Positions 10,310-17,581 of a stretch of 35,459 nt of DNA are shown here, piece by piece. The notes beneath the pieces are model-generated. The model saw only the letters and a program-made list of their open reading frames with translations. It made no database searches and was not told the origin of the DNA. The DNA is taken from positions 1-35,459 of the forward strand of contig JAADJE010000007.1 in the NCBI GenBank assembly GCA_013150915.1, written 5' to 3'. The stretch comes from Gammaproteobacteria bacterium. Its GTDB lineage: Bacteria > Pseudomonadota > Gammaproteobacteria > BMS3Bbin11. Within the stretch, counting starts at the first letter, position 1. The number at the start of each line of letters is the position of its first letter. Both the position numbers and the translations under genes were made by a program.

Positions 10310-11086
10310 ATGGGACTGGCAAAAAGAATTATTCCCTGCCTTGATGTGCGTGACGGGCGCGTAGTCAAAGGCGTGCAATTCGTTGATATCCGCGATGCCG
10401 GCAATCCGGTAGAGGTGGCAGCGCGCTATGATGAACAAGGTGCAGATGAAATCACTTTTCTTGATATCACCGCCTCTTCGGACAATCGCGATACCATCCT
10501 GCATGTGGTAGAGGAGGTGGCCAGCACGGTATTTATTCCACTGACGGTGGGAGGTGGTATACGTGTGCTGGATGATGTGCGCCGTATGCTGAACGCGGGT
10601 GCGGATAAAGTGGGTATCAACACCGCGGCTGTGTTTAACCCTGAATTTGTTAAACAGGCCTCCGGTCACTTTGGCTCACAGGCAATCGTGGTATCCATCG
10701 ATGCCAGGCAGGTAGAAGCCGGTGATAAGCCCCGCTGGGAGATTTTCACCCACGGTGGCCGTAGGGGTACAGGCCTGGATGCCTTGCAATGGGCAAAGAA
10801 AATGGCCGATTATGGTGCCGGAGAAATTTTACTGACCAGTATGGATAGAGACGGCACCCGGGATGGTTTTGATCTGGCCCTGACACGTGCGGTCTGTGAT
10901 ACTGTCGATGTGCCGGTAATTGCTTCCGGTGGCGTGGGCAACCTCGATCATCTGGTCGATGGTGTGAGTAAGGGACACGCCGATGCCGTGCTGGCCGCCA
11001 GCATTTTTCATTTTGGTGATTACACTGTGCAGCAGGCAAAGCAAAAGATGCATGATGCCGGTATAGAAGTAAGAATTACGGAATAG
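10310..11086 (+). CDS. hisF: imidazole glycerol phosphate synthase, cyclase subunit HisF
   Basis: HisF uses ammonia from HisH to turn PRFAR into imidazole glycerol phosphate plus AICAR, linking histidine and purine synthesis. The 258-residue barrel has the acid/base aspartates Asp12 ([12 protein letters not shown]) and Asp131 (VSIDARQ), equivalent to Asp11 and Asp130 of Thermotoga HisF. The phosphate-binding loops TVGGGIR and IASGGVG are present. It follows hisA immediately. A small perfect hairpin (AATAGCC/GGCTATT, 11082-11097) covers its stop codon, followed by a GTAGGAGCGACG fragment at 11098-11109 that looks like a broken REP. Confidence 0.98.
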   Translation: MGLAKRIIPCLDVRDGRVVKGVQFVDIRDAGNPVEVAARYDEQGADEITFLDITASSDNRDTILHVVEEVASTVFIPLTVGGGIRVLDDVRRMLNAGADKVGINTAAVFNPEFVKQASGHFGSQAIVVSIDARQVEAGDKPRWEIFTHGGRRGTGLDALQWAKKMADYGAGEILLTSMDRDGTRDGFDLALTRAVCDTVDVPVIASGGVGNLDHLVDGVSKGHADAVLAASIFHFGDYTVQQAKQKMHDAGIEVRITE

Positions 11087-11129
11087 CCCTGGCTATTGTA
11101 GGAGCGACGGACACAAAAGAGGTAAGCTA

Positions 11130-11516
11130 ATGGCGGATGACTGGTTGGATGAGGTTAAATGGGCGCCAGATGGCCTGGTCCCGGTCATTGCACAGGATGC
11201 TGAAACAGGCAAGTTGCTGATGATGGCCTGGATGAACCGTGAGGCACTGCAACTGACGGCCGATGGCGGTCATGCCGTATACTGGTCGCGCTCACGCGGT
11301 AAATTGTGGCGCAAGGGTGAAGAATCGGGTCACCATCAGGTAGTGAAAGAACTGCGTCTGGACTGCGATAATGACGCAATATTGATGAAAGTCGAGCAAA
11401 AGGGCGGGATAACCTGCCATACTGGTCGAGAAAGCTGCTTTTACCAGCGCTACGAAAATGGCCGCTGGCAGAGCGTGGAGCCGGTACTGAAAGACCCGAA
11501 AGAGATTTATAAATGA
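11130..11516 (+). CDS. hisI: phosphoribosyl-AMP cyclohydrolase HisI
   Basis: HisI opens the adenine ring of PR-AMP, the third step of the pathway, using zinc and magnesium. The 128-residue protein contains [22 protein letters not shown], the magnesium-binding DCDNDAIL and the cysteine cluster [10 protein letters not shown]. It is the single-function enzyme; the pyrophosphohydrolase is the separate hisE downstream, rather than an HisIE fusion. An AGAGGTAAG ribosome site precedes the ATG. The 69-base gap to hisE is almost filled by an inverted repeat. Confidence 0.97.
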   Translation: MADDWLDEVKWAPDGLVPVIAQDAETGKLLMMAWMNREALQLTADGGHAVYWSRSRGKLWRKGEESGHHQVVKELRLDCDNDAILMKVEQKGGITCHTGRESCFYQRYENGRWQSVEPVLKDPKEIYK

Positions 11517-11571
11517 TTTCACCACAGAGGGTCCTTAACCTTTAATTTTTCCTCTGATCACCGTGGTGAAA
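11517..11571. repeat. inverted repeat between hisI and hisE
   Basis: TTTCACCAC (11517-11525) pairs with GTGGTGAAA (11563-11571), and CAGAGG inside the left arm pairs with CCTCTG inside the right, with a 7-base bulge. It starts directly after the hisI stop. It resembles the CACAGAGG-type palindromic repeats seen again near 33582 and 35227 more than a terminator, since no T-run follows. Confidence 0.55.
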
Positions 11572-11585
11572 AACAGGTAGTTTGA

Positions 11586-11903
11586 ATGAATGACATTCTT
11601 GGACAATTGATGGAGGTACTGGAACAAAGGAAGTCGGTATCTGCTGACAGTTCCTATGTTGCCGGCCTGTACGACAAGGGGCTCGATGCTATACTGAAGA
11701 AGATTGGCGAAGAAGCCACAGAAACCGTGATGGCGGCAAAAGACGGTAATCGGCAGAAGATTGTTTATGAAACAGCTGATTTGTGGTTTCATACCCTGGT
11801 CATGTTATCTCACCAGGGATTGACGGCAGAGGATGTGCTGCAGGAGTTGGCGAGACGTTTTGGTTTGTCCGGTCTTGAAGAAAAGGCAAACAGGCCCACA
11901 TAG
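11586..11903 (+). CDS. hisE: phosphoribosyl-ATP pyrophosphatase HisE
   Basis: HisE hydrolyses PR-ATP to PR-AMP and pyrophosphate, the second step of histidine synthesis. The 105-residue all-alpha MazG-like protein has the metal-binding motifs [15 protein letters not shown] and [13 protein letters not shown]. It is the last his gene of the block; the tat genes follow on the same strand after 110 bases, an arrangement seen in many gammaproteobacteria. That gap contains a perfect 20-bp palindrome, which could attenuate or protect the transcript. Confidence 0.97.
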   Translation: MNDILGQLMEVLEQRKSVSADSSYVAGLYDKGLDAILKKIGEEATETVMAAKDGNRQKIVYETADLWFHTLVMLSHQGLTAEDVLQELARRFGLSGLEEKANRPT

Positions 11904-11932
11904 TACGTAGGTGTGGGGTGATTATTTACTGT

Positions 11933-11952
11933 ATTCCGGCATATGCCGGAAT
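11933..11952. repeat. perfect 20-bp palindrome after hisE
   Basis: ATTCCGGCATATGCCGGAAT is fully self-complementary. Its ATTCCGGC/GCCGGAAT halves match one of the two inner hairpins of the MITE copies at 13890 and 16846, so it is probably a remnant of that repeat family rather than a dedicated terminator. No T-run follows. Confidence 0.7.
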
Positions 11953-12013
11953 GGCGATGTTCGCGACAGTTTGCAGGGGAGTTAAACCTCGCAGAATTTT
12001 GATGGAGTAAGTT

Positions 12014-12256
12014 ATGGGTGTAGGTGGAATAGGTATCTGGCAGCTATTGATTGTACTGGTTATCGTCATGTTGCTGTTCGGGGGTAAGAAATTACGTAAC
12101 CTGGGCGGTGATCTTGGAGCAGGTATAAAAGGTTTCAAAAAGGCCATGGGCAATGAAATGTCCAAGGAAGATGAAACACCTGGCACCTTGGGATCGAAGA
12201 AAACTGGTGAAGTGATTGATGCGGAAGTAACTAGCAAAACTGAAGATAAGGTCTGA
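12014..12256 (+). CDS. tatA: Sec-independent translocase subunit TatA
   Basis: TatA forms the size-variable pore or membrane-weakening assembly of the twin-arginine export system. The 80-residue protein has a short N-terminal membrane helix ([18 protein letters not shown]), the hinge [10 protein letters not shown] and an amphipathic helix [14 protein letters not shown], then a charged tail, all standard. A GGAG ribosome site lies before the ATG. It starts a tatA-tatB-tatC run joined to the his block. Confidence 0.97.
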   Translation: MGVGGIGIWQLLIVLVIVMLLFGGKKLRNLGGDLGAGIKGFKKAMGNEMSKEDETPGTLGSKKTGEVIDAEVTSKTEDKV

Positions 12257-12286
12257 ATCTCCGTTCATCTCAGGGGATAATAAAAG

Positions 12287-12658
12287 ATGTTTGATATCGG
12301 GATGTTTGAAATGATCCTGATCGGGGTCATTGCCCTGTTAATCCTGGGTCCGGAGCGGATGCCTGAAGCAGCGCGAGCCGTTGGTCGTTGGGTCGGCAAA
12401 GCGCGTGTGATGATTACAGGTATCAAGGCAGATGTCGTCAGCCAGATGTCAACAACGGAACTTAATGAACTGCGACAGCTGCGCAACGATCTGACATCGG
12501 CACAGACAGAACTCAACAAGTTTAAGCATAGCGCGGCAGACGCAATAAATGAACAGCTTCCCTTGCAGGCCGCCGTGACAGAAACACCCAATATATCTTC
12601 CGACACATCTTCTGATACACCTAAAGATTCACCTCAAGATACCAAAAATCCAGACTAG
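12287..12658 (+). CDS. tatB: Sec-independent translocase subunit TatB
   Basis: TatB works with TatC as the receptor for twin-arginine signal peptides. The 123 residues begin MFDIGMFEMILIGVIALLILGPERMPEAAR, given here in parts (IGMFEMILIGVIALL; GPERMPEAAR), the typical TatB helix and hinge with the conserved Glu8 and LGPERLP-like motif. An amphipathic helix and a polar Ser/Thr/Asp-rich tail follow. Its stop codon lies within the left terminal repeat of the element at 12654-12757, so the last codon and stop may have been set by that insertion. Confidence 0.95.
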   Translation: MFDIGMFEMILIGVIALLILGPERMPEAARAVGRWVGKARVMITGIKADVVSQMSTTELNELRQLRNDLTSAQTELNKFKHSAADAINEQLPLQAAVTETPNISSDTSSDTPKDSPQDTKNPD

Positions 12659-12757
12659 TGTTCTACAGAGGAACAGCCATTGCCTTAGCATTGCGCCTTG
12701 TTGCGAAACACCACAGGGATGCTGAACCTGTAATTGTCACAGGGATAGAACACTAGT
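12654..12757. mobile_element. 104-bp MITE-like element between tatB and tatC
   Basis: The stretch is bounded by perfect 12-bp inverted repeats, ACTAGTGTTCTA (12654-12665) and TAGAACACTAGT (12746-12757). The left end contains the tatB stop and the right end abuts the tatC ATG. It has no coding capacity. The outer ACTAGT is itself a palindrome, so the true ends could be GTGTTCTA with a duplicated CTAG target, as made by YTAR-targeting IS5-group elements; that is inference. An AGGGA at 12740-12744 inside the element is the only candidate tatC ribosome site. Confidence 0.6.
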
Positions 12758-13873
12758 ATGAGCGAAGAGAGTAGTGTCCCCGATGAGGAACAGGCAGCCC
12801 AGCCCGAGTCCTTTATCAGCCATTTAATTGAACTGCGTGATCGTCTGCTGCGCGCTGTAATCGTTGTTCTGATCGTATTTGTTCCGGCCGCTATTTTTTC
12901 CGGCAGGCTGTTTACCCTGCTGGCAGCACCGATGCTTTCGGCACTCTCTACCAACGGTACGATGATCTCGACTGAAGTGGCCGGGCCTTTCCTGGTGCCT
13001 CTGAAATTTGCTTTTGCATTATCAATTGCCGTGGCTATCCCCTATTTACTCTATCAAGTCTGGTCCTTCATCGCACCCGGTCTGTATGACAAGGAAAAAC
13101 GCCTGGCTTTTCCACTGCTACTGTCCAGCACTATTCTTTTTTACTGTGGAATAGCCTTCGCCTACTTCGTAGTCTTTCCCATCATGTTTAGCTTCTTCCC
13201 AAGTGTCGCACCGATCGGGGTTGAAGTAACACCGGATATTAATCATTACCTGAATTTTGTGATAAAACTCTTCTTTGCCTTTGGTATCGTCTTTGAAGTG
13301 CCTATTGCAACAATATTGTTGGTCAAGGCCGGGATCACAACCCGTGAGAAGATGGCAAAAAAGCGTCAATACGTGGTGCTCGGTGCTTTTGTCGTCGGTA
13401 TGCTGCTAACCCCACCGGATATTTTTTCGCAGAGCATGCTGGCCATCCCAATGTGGTTACTGTTTGAGCTAGGGCTTTTTATGTCAAAGTTTGTAGGTGG
13501 CCCGCTAAAGACTGATGAGGAAGAGTCCGACGGCGATACTGATCTGGAGCCGACAAAAATTCCATCAGAAGAAACGGCTTCAGACACGGAGACTGCCGAG
13601 AAAGATACCAATGAAAATGATGTCATTACTCCCGCCATAATGCCGCAGCAGGCAAATGCCGGTGAATCGGAGGATGATGCCGTCGATGATATCGAGGAAG
13701 AAGAGGATATAGACAAACTGGCCAAAGAACTGGATGAACTGGAAGATATAACAGACTGGGTTCAACCAGAGCCTGATAATTCAGATGGAGAGGCTCCAGA
13801 CGAGAACGAACCAGAAGAGAACAAACCAGACGAGAACGAACCAGAAGAGAATAAGCCTGATAAGCCGAACTAA
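12758..13873 (+). CDS. tatC: Sec-independent translocase subunit TatC with long acidic tail
   Basis: TatC is the multispanning core of the twin-arginine translocase and binds the RR signal peptide. Residues about 1-250 follow E. coli TatC closely, with six membrane segments and the signatures HLIELRDRLLR, YQVWSFIAPGLYDKEKR, FAYFVVFP and FVVGMLLTPPDIFSQ. E. coli TatC has 258 residues; this one has 371. The extra 120 or so residues are a cytoplasmic, highly acidic, Pro-containing tail ending in two copies of DENEPEENKP, encoded by a 30-bp direct tandem repeat near 13800. The tail has no recognisable domain. The start directly follows the right end of a MITE-like element. Confidence 0.96.
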   Translation: MSEESSVPDEEQAAQPESFISHLIELRDRLLRAVIVVLIVFVPAAIFSGRLFTLLAAPMLSALSTNGTMISTEVAGPFLVPLKFAFALSIAVAIPYLLYQVWSFIAPGLYDKEKRLAFPLLLSSTILFYCGIAFAYFVVFPIMFSFFPSVAPIGVEVTPDINHYLNFVIKLFFAFGIVFEVPIATILLVKAGITTREKMAKKRQYVVLGAFVVGMLLTPPDIFSQSMLAIPMWLLFELGLFMSKFVGGPLKTDEEESDGDTDLEPTKIPSEETASDTETAEKDTNENDVITPAIMPQQANAGESEDDAVDDIEEEEDIDKLAKELDELEDITDWVQPEPDNSDGEAPDENEPEENKPDENEPEENKPDKPN

Positions 13874-13889
13874 TCCGGGTTTCAGCTTC

Positions 13890-14061
13890 ACTGCTGTCCC
13901 GTTAAGCTGATCTTATTTTGCTGTCGTTGTCGCAGTGCTTGGGATGCAGGGAACCCAATGGTGTTGTCATTCCGGCGTAGGCCGGAATCCAGCGGTTTCA
14001 AGGACTTACTGGATACCGGGTCAAGCCCGGCATGACGATGTGGCGTTAACGGGACAGCAGT
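13890..14061 (+). mobile_element. MITE family A, copy 1
   Basis: This is a 172-bp element with 16-bp perfect terminal inverted repeats ACTGCTGTCCCGTTAA/TTAACGGGACAGCAGT. The interior has no gene but two strong hairpins (ATTCCGGC/GCCGGAAT and CCGGG/CCCGG). The flanking 11-mers GTTTCAGCTTC and CTTTCACCTTT agree at 8 of 11 positions, consistent with an old 11-bp target duplication. It is the reverse complement of copy 3 and lies just after tatC. Confidence 0.85.
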
Positions 14062-14157
14062 CTTTCACCTTTCATCGTTTACCGCCCCCCCTGCTTGGTC
14101 AGAATACATGATCCTGTTAGGATGAACGTATATCACTCATGGTCAGGAGGCGTCATC

Positions 14158-14664
14158 GTGAAAAAATTAAGTTGTTTTGCTGCCTGTAAGGCCGCGTTAC
14201 TGTTACTTGTTAGTTTCTCAATTTTTCCTGCGGAAGCCGATGAACTTTACAAGTGGGTTGATGATAGGGGAAATGTAACCTATCAGGGCAGCCCTCCACC
14301 TGATAATGCTGCAAAAGTGGAAAGGTCAAACATTACTACGGGTAATAGAGCTGTGTTTGAGAGAGCAGAAGCTGTAAAGCCTGCAACAAAAAATGTGGAA
14401 CCGGTTATATTCTATTCTAAACTGGACTGTTCCTCCTGTAAGACGGCCCGGCTATATTTCGAAGAAAATGACATACCTTTTGAAGAGATTAATTTGTCAG
14501 AAAATAAGGCCGAAGAGGAGAAACTGGAAAGAAAACTGGGTTACAGCGGTACCCCAACCTTTGCAATAGGCGATAAATATGTTTCCGGATTTGAAAAGGG
14601 TATGCTGAAAAAAATACTCATGAATGAAGGCTATGAATTCCCTCCAGAGGAGAAAAAGGAATAA
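14158..14664 (+). CDS. exported DUF4124-glutaredoxin domain protein
   Basis: The 168-residue product has a signal peptide (residues 1-27, KAALLLLVSFSIFPAEA), a DUF4124 segment (ELYKWVDDRGNVTYQGSPPP, residues 29-48) and a C-terminal glutaredoxin fold (residues about 82-160). That fold carries a CSSC active site (Cys91, Cys94), a cis-proline motif GTPTFAIGD and a FEKG segment. DUF4124 is common in short exported proteins of gammaproteobacteria. I infer a periplasmic thiol-disulfide role; the partner is unknown. The GTG at 14158 is chosen because AGGAGG lies seven bases upstream; the frame stays open to a TTG at 14095 without support. MITE copies lie on both sides. Confidence 0.85.
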   Translation: MKKLSCFAACKAALLLLVSFSIFPAEADELYKWVDDRGNVTYQGSPPPDNAAKVERSNITTGNRAVFERAEAVKPATKNVEPVIFYSKLDCSSCKTARLYFEENDIPFEEINLSENKAEEEKLERKLGYSGTPTFAIGDKYVSGFEKGMLKKILMNEGYEFPPEEKKE

Positions 14665-14755
14665 AACATCACGTTATACTGCTTTGCCCTGGCCCATTTA
14701 CAAAGAGCGACATTTACAGCATTCAGAGACATGAAAACAATAAAAGCCAATTCTC

Positions 14756-14851
14756 GCCATGCCGGCGAAGGCCGGTATCCAGCGGTTTCAACGACTTACT
14801 GGATACCGGGTCAAGCCCGGCATGACGATGTGGCGTTAACGGGACAGCAGT
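14756..14851 (+). mobile_element. MITE family A, copy 2 (left end missing)
   Basis: This matches the right-hand 96 bp of copy 1 almost base for base, including the CCGGG/CCCGG hairpin and the right terminal repeat TTAACGGGACAGCAGT (14836-14851). The left terminal repeat and adjacent part are absent. It has the same orientation as copy 1. It takes up the middle of the 308-base gap between the two redox genes, which otherwise holds only an inverted repeat at 14869. Confidence 0.8.
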
Positions 14852-14868
14852 ACTTTAGGGATTATATT

Positions 14869-14890
14869 TTACGGGTTACATAACCCGTAA
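14869..14890. promoter_or_regulatory. 22-bp inverted repeat, possible operator
   Basis: TTACGGGTTA and TAACCCGTAA are perfect 10-base inverted arms around a CA centre, 83 bases before the DUF255 gene. The two-base centre makes it a better dimer binding site than an RNA hairpin, and no T-run follows. Its regulator is unknown. Confidence 0.35.
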
Positions 14891-14972
14891 CCCACACGCT
14901 CTTCCCGACTAACGGAATTTTCTTCACCCCCTGTGGTCAACAGGTAATGTACAGGCCAAAAAAGGGTGAACT

Positions 14973-16832
14973 GTGTATAAAATATTACTGAGCCTGCTCT
15001 TTTTACTGGGCATCAATCAGGCAACAGCAGCAGAACTACTTCAGAATCAGCTGGCCGGTAATCCCTCTCCTTACCTTGCGCTGCATAGTTCAGATCCCGT
15101 TGCCTGGCAAGCGTGGGATGAATCAGTGCTGGCGCGCGCGAAGGCCGAGAACAAACTGATCTATCTCTCTATTGGTTACTTCTCCTGCCACTGGTGTCAT
15201 GTCATGCAACGTGAATCCTATCAGGACAAAGAGGTGGCGAAATGGCTCAATGAACATTTCATTCCGGTAAAAATAGACCGTGAACTGGAAGAGGCATTAG
15301 ACGCAAGAATGATCGACTTTGTCGAAAAAACGCGCGGCCGTTCCGGGTGGCCTCTGAATGTATTCGTTACGCCTGAAGGCTACCCCCTCTATGCGGTCCT
15401 CTACATGCCACGCAATGAGTTTTTAACACTGATTACGGCGCTCCAGAATCTCTGGCAAAAAGACAGCGCAGGCATGGCTGCCCTCGCACGTGAAGACATC
15501 GGCGAGGAGATTCCCCTGCCTTCACGTCAATGGAGTAAACACGGAGCAGAACAGCTTGTTGAATCATTGACCGATGACGCACTGGAACGTGCAGACCCGA
15601 TAGAGGGCGGTTTTGGTGACCAGACAAAGTTTCCAAGCACACCGCAGCTGGATGTTCTACTGGACAGTTATGACAGGCAAGCTACTCCCGAATTAAAGGC
15701 ATTTCTGATCACTACACTAGACCAGATGGCAACTCAGGGGTTGCGTGATCACATAGGTGGGGGGTTTTTCCGCTACGCCACGGATCCGGGTTGGCAGACA
15801 CCGCATTTTGAAAAAATGCTCTACGACAATGCCCAGTTGGTGCGTGTCTATTTGCGTGCTGCGGAGCTGTTATCCCGTCCTGATTACAGAGAAATAGTCA
15901 GTGATACACTGAGGTTTATGCAGCGCGAATTGATGAGCAAAGAGGGCGCCATGGTCGCCTCATTATCCGCTATTGATTCCAATAACGTGGAAGGCGGCTA
16001 CTATCTGTGGACACAGGATGATTTGAAGGCGCTGCTCAGTAAAAAAGAAATGGCCATTGTCAAAAAAGTCTGGTTGGGCAAGGCCGCTGCACCCTTTGAT
16101 GCCGGTTATCTGCCGCTGTGGCAGGAGAATTATTCTGCGAAGCAAGGACTCCTGGTATCTGAACGGAAGCTGTTATCATCCGCCCGATTGAAAATGCTGA
16201 AGAAGCGTCAGTGGGAGCGTCAGTTGCCAGTTGATGACAAGTTACTTGCCGGTTGGAATGGACTGGCATTAAGTGCTTTTTCAATGGCGGCAAAACAAAT
16301 TGATAGTCCTGATCTGAGAAAAACAGCCGACTCGATTGCGCAGTACATTACCCAGTCATTATGGCAAGGTGACCATCTTGTTCGTGCGCGTAAGGGAGGT
16401 AAGGCAATGGGGCAGGCAAGCCTTGCTGATTATGCCTTCGTTGCAGAAGGGCTGTGGGATTACTCTCTGCTAACCGGTCGCAAAAAAGACAGGGCCTTGC
16501 TGCAGGCTGTCATCGATACGGCCTGGCAGTATTTCTACACATCGGGAGGCTGGAGCTTCGGCAGTATGGCCGTATTCGAGTCGGCCGGGCGCCAGGCTAT
16601 CATTGCGGACGGGCCGCAGGCCTCCCCGTCATCTACCCTGCTTAACATTAGCTATAAGCTGGCAAGAGAAACCGGCAATAAAAAGCTTGAGGAAAAAGTA
16701 AAAACAGCACTGGGTTATGATGCCATTTCCCTTAGCGGCAACACCTTCTGGTATGCCAGCCAGGTCAGAGCGATTTTCGAGGTTTTTAAAGACGAAGGAA
16801 AGATTAAAGGTAAAGTAGAGACCAAAAATTAA
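14973..16832 (+). CDS. exported DUF255/YyaL-type thioredoxin-domain protein
   Basis: The 619-residue product has a signal peptide (MYKILLSLLFLLGINQATAA) and an N-terminal DUF255 thioredoxin-like domain. Family hallmarks are NPSPYLALHSSDPVAW and the active-site YFSCHWCHVM (Cys72, Cys75). A long alpha-helical region resembling six-hairpin glycosidases follows, with GGFGDQTKFP, GGGFFRYATDPGW and PHFEKMLYDNAQ. Relatives include bacterial YyaL and eukaryotic SPATA20; their reaction is not established. Most relatives are cytoplasmic, so the signal peptide is notable. The GTG start has GGGTG eight bases upstream. Its neighbour, the exported glutaredoxin, also has a CxxC site, suggesting a shared envelope redox role. 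Confidence 0.88.
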   Translation: MYKILLSLLFLLGINQATAAELLQNQLAGNPSPYLALHSSDPVAWQAWDESVLARAKAENKLIYLSIGYFSCHWCHVMQRESYQDKEVAKWLNEHFIPVKIDRELEEALDARMIDFVEKTRGRSGWPLNVFVTPEGYPLYAVLYMPRNEFLTLITALQNLWQKDSAGMAALAREDIGEEIPLPSRQWSKHGAEQLVESLTDDALERADPIEGGFGDQTKFPSTPQLDVLLDSYDRQATPELKAFLITTLDQMATQGLRDHIGGGFFRYATDPGWQTPHFEKMLYDNAQLVRVYLRAAELLSRPDYREIVSDTLRFMQRELMSKEGAMVASLSAIDSNNVEGGYYLWTQDDLKALLSKKEMAIVKKVWLGKAAAPFDAGYLPLWQENYSAKQGLLVSERKLLSSARLKMLKKRQWERQLPVDDKLLAGWNGLALSAFSMAAKQIDSPDLRKTADSIAQYITQSLWQGDHLVRARKGGKAMGQASLADYAFVAEGLWDYSLLTGRKKDRALLQAVIDTAWQYFYTSGGWSFGSMAVFESAGRQAIIADGPQASPSSTLLNISYKLARETGNKKLEEKVKTALGYDAISLSGNTFWYASQVRAIFEVFKDEGKIKGKVETKN

Positions 16833-16845
16833 AGGTCCAGGGTTC

Positions 16846-17061
16846 ACTGCTGTCCCGTTAACGCCACATCGTCATGCCGGGCTTGACACGGCATCCAATA
16901 AGTCGTTGAAATCGCTGGATTCCGGCCTGCGCCGGAATGACGGAATTGTTTGCCGGAATGACGGAGAGATGTTATCGATAGTCATGTCTCCAACACCATT
17001 GGGGCATCCCAAGCACTACAACAACGACAGCAAAATAAGATCAGGTTAACGGGACAGCAGT
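16846..17061 (-). mobile_element. MITE family A, copy 3, with 11-bp target duplication
   Basis: This 216-bp element has 17-bp perfect terminal inverted repeats (ACTGCTGTCCCGTTAAC). It is bounded on both sides by exact 11-bp direct repeats GTCCAGGGTTC (16835-16845 and 17062-17072), a clear target-site duplication. It is inverted relative to copies 1 and 2 and about 44 bp longer, partly through an inner 21-bp tandem duplication near 16931-16965. Removing one target copy restores a 7-bp-period stretch, so it landed in a heptamer array. It fills most of the 311-base gap here. Confidence 0.9.
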
Positions 17062-17092
17062 GTCCAGGGTTCTAAAAACAAACGATTTCTCC

Positions 17093-17108
17093 GAGGGGCC
17101 TATCCCCC
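17093..17108 (-). terminator. weak terminator-like hairpin after pilE (operon 1)
   Basis: GGGG/CCCC arms around a short loop lie downstream of the - strand minor-pilin operon, and a T-rich stretch follows on that strand about 15 bases later. The fit is poor, so this is only a candidate. Confidence 0.3.
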
Positions 17109-17143
17109 GCAGCATGACAATAATCGGGTTTAATATCTTTCCA

Positions 17144-17581
17144 TTACCATCCCTCTTTGTCCTGCGCGTTTACTCGAACCTGTTTACGTCCGGTGGACCA
17201 CAGTTTGTACCCACTCACTGCATCATTTTTCTGATCACCGAGACTTTGTGATTCAAGAACAAAACAATTTACAAGACCGCAGCCCTCTGGATTGTTGACT
17301 CTTATCCGGTAATGAACAGCCCCCGATCCAGACCGGACATTATTCCATGCTCGTTCAGGGTAGCCGAGCTGCCTTAAATTAGTCGTATAGTTGGCATTTT
17401 TTGCATAATAATTTTCCAGTTTTTGCGCGGCTTCCATCAATGCCTGTTGAGCCTCTACACGGCGACTTACACGGATTGAGTTGTGATAGCTGGGGTAGGC
17501 AATTGCGCTTATAATTGCCACGATCGTCATGGCAATGAGGAGCTCAATCAGCGTGAATCCTTTGCCATCTGATTTGTTCAT
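17144..17581 (-). CDS. pilE: type IV minor pilin PilE-like (operon 1)
   Basis: This 145-residue prepilin is a PilE-type minor pilin, made as a precursor and cut by the PilD peptidase before entering the pilus or its priming complex. The leader is 8 residues (MNKSDGKG), followed by mature FTLIELLIAMTIVAIISAIAYPSYHNSIR (shown in parts: FTLIELLIAM; IAYPSY) with Phe1 and the key Glu5. A compact C-terminal domain contains two cysteines (PEGCGLVNCFV) that could form a disulfide. It is the last gene of operon 1 and its ATG overlaps the pilY1 stop by 4 bases. It resembles the pilE-type gene that ends pilY1 operons, not the main PilA pilin. Confidence 0.93.
   Translation of the reverse strand: MNKSDGKGFTLIELLIAMTIVAIISAIAYPSYHNSIRVSRRVEAQQALMEAAQKLENYYAKNANYTTNLRQLGYPERAWNNVRSGSGAVHYRIRVNNPEGCGLVNCFVLESQSLGDQKNDAVSGYKLWSTGRKQVRVNAQDKEGW

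Noticed and set aside
13890-17072. A complete composite transposon
   Set aside because: No transposase is present, and the left end of copy 2 is missing; only MITE copies around genes can be supported.
17060-17251. 63-codon open frame on the + strand
   Set aside because: It starts in the right end of MITE copy 3 and runs antisense to pilE; no support.
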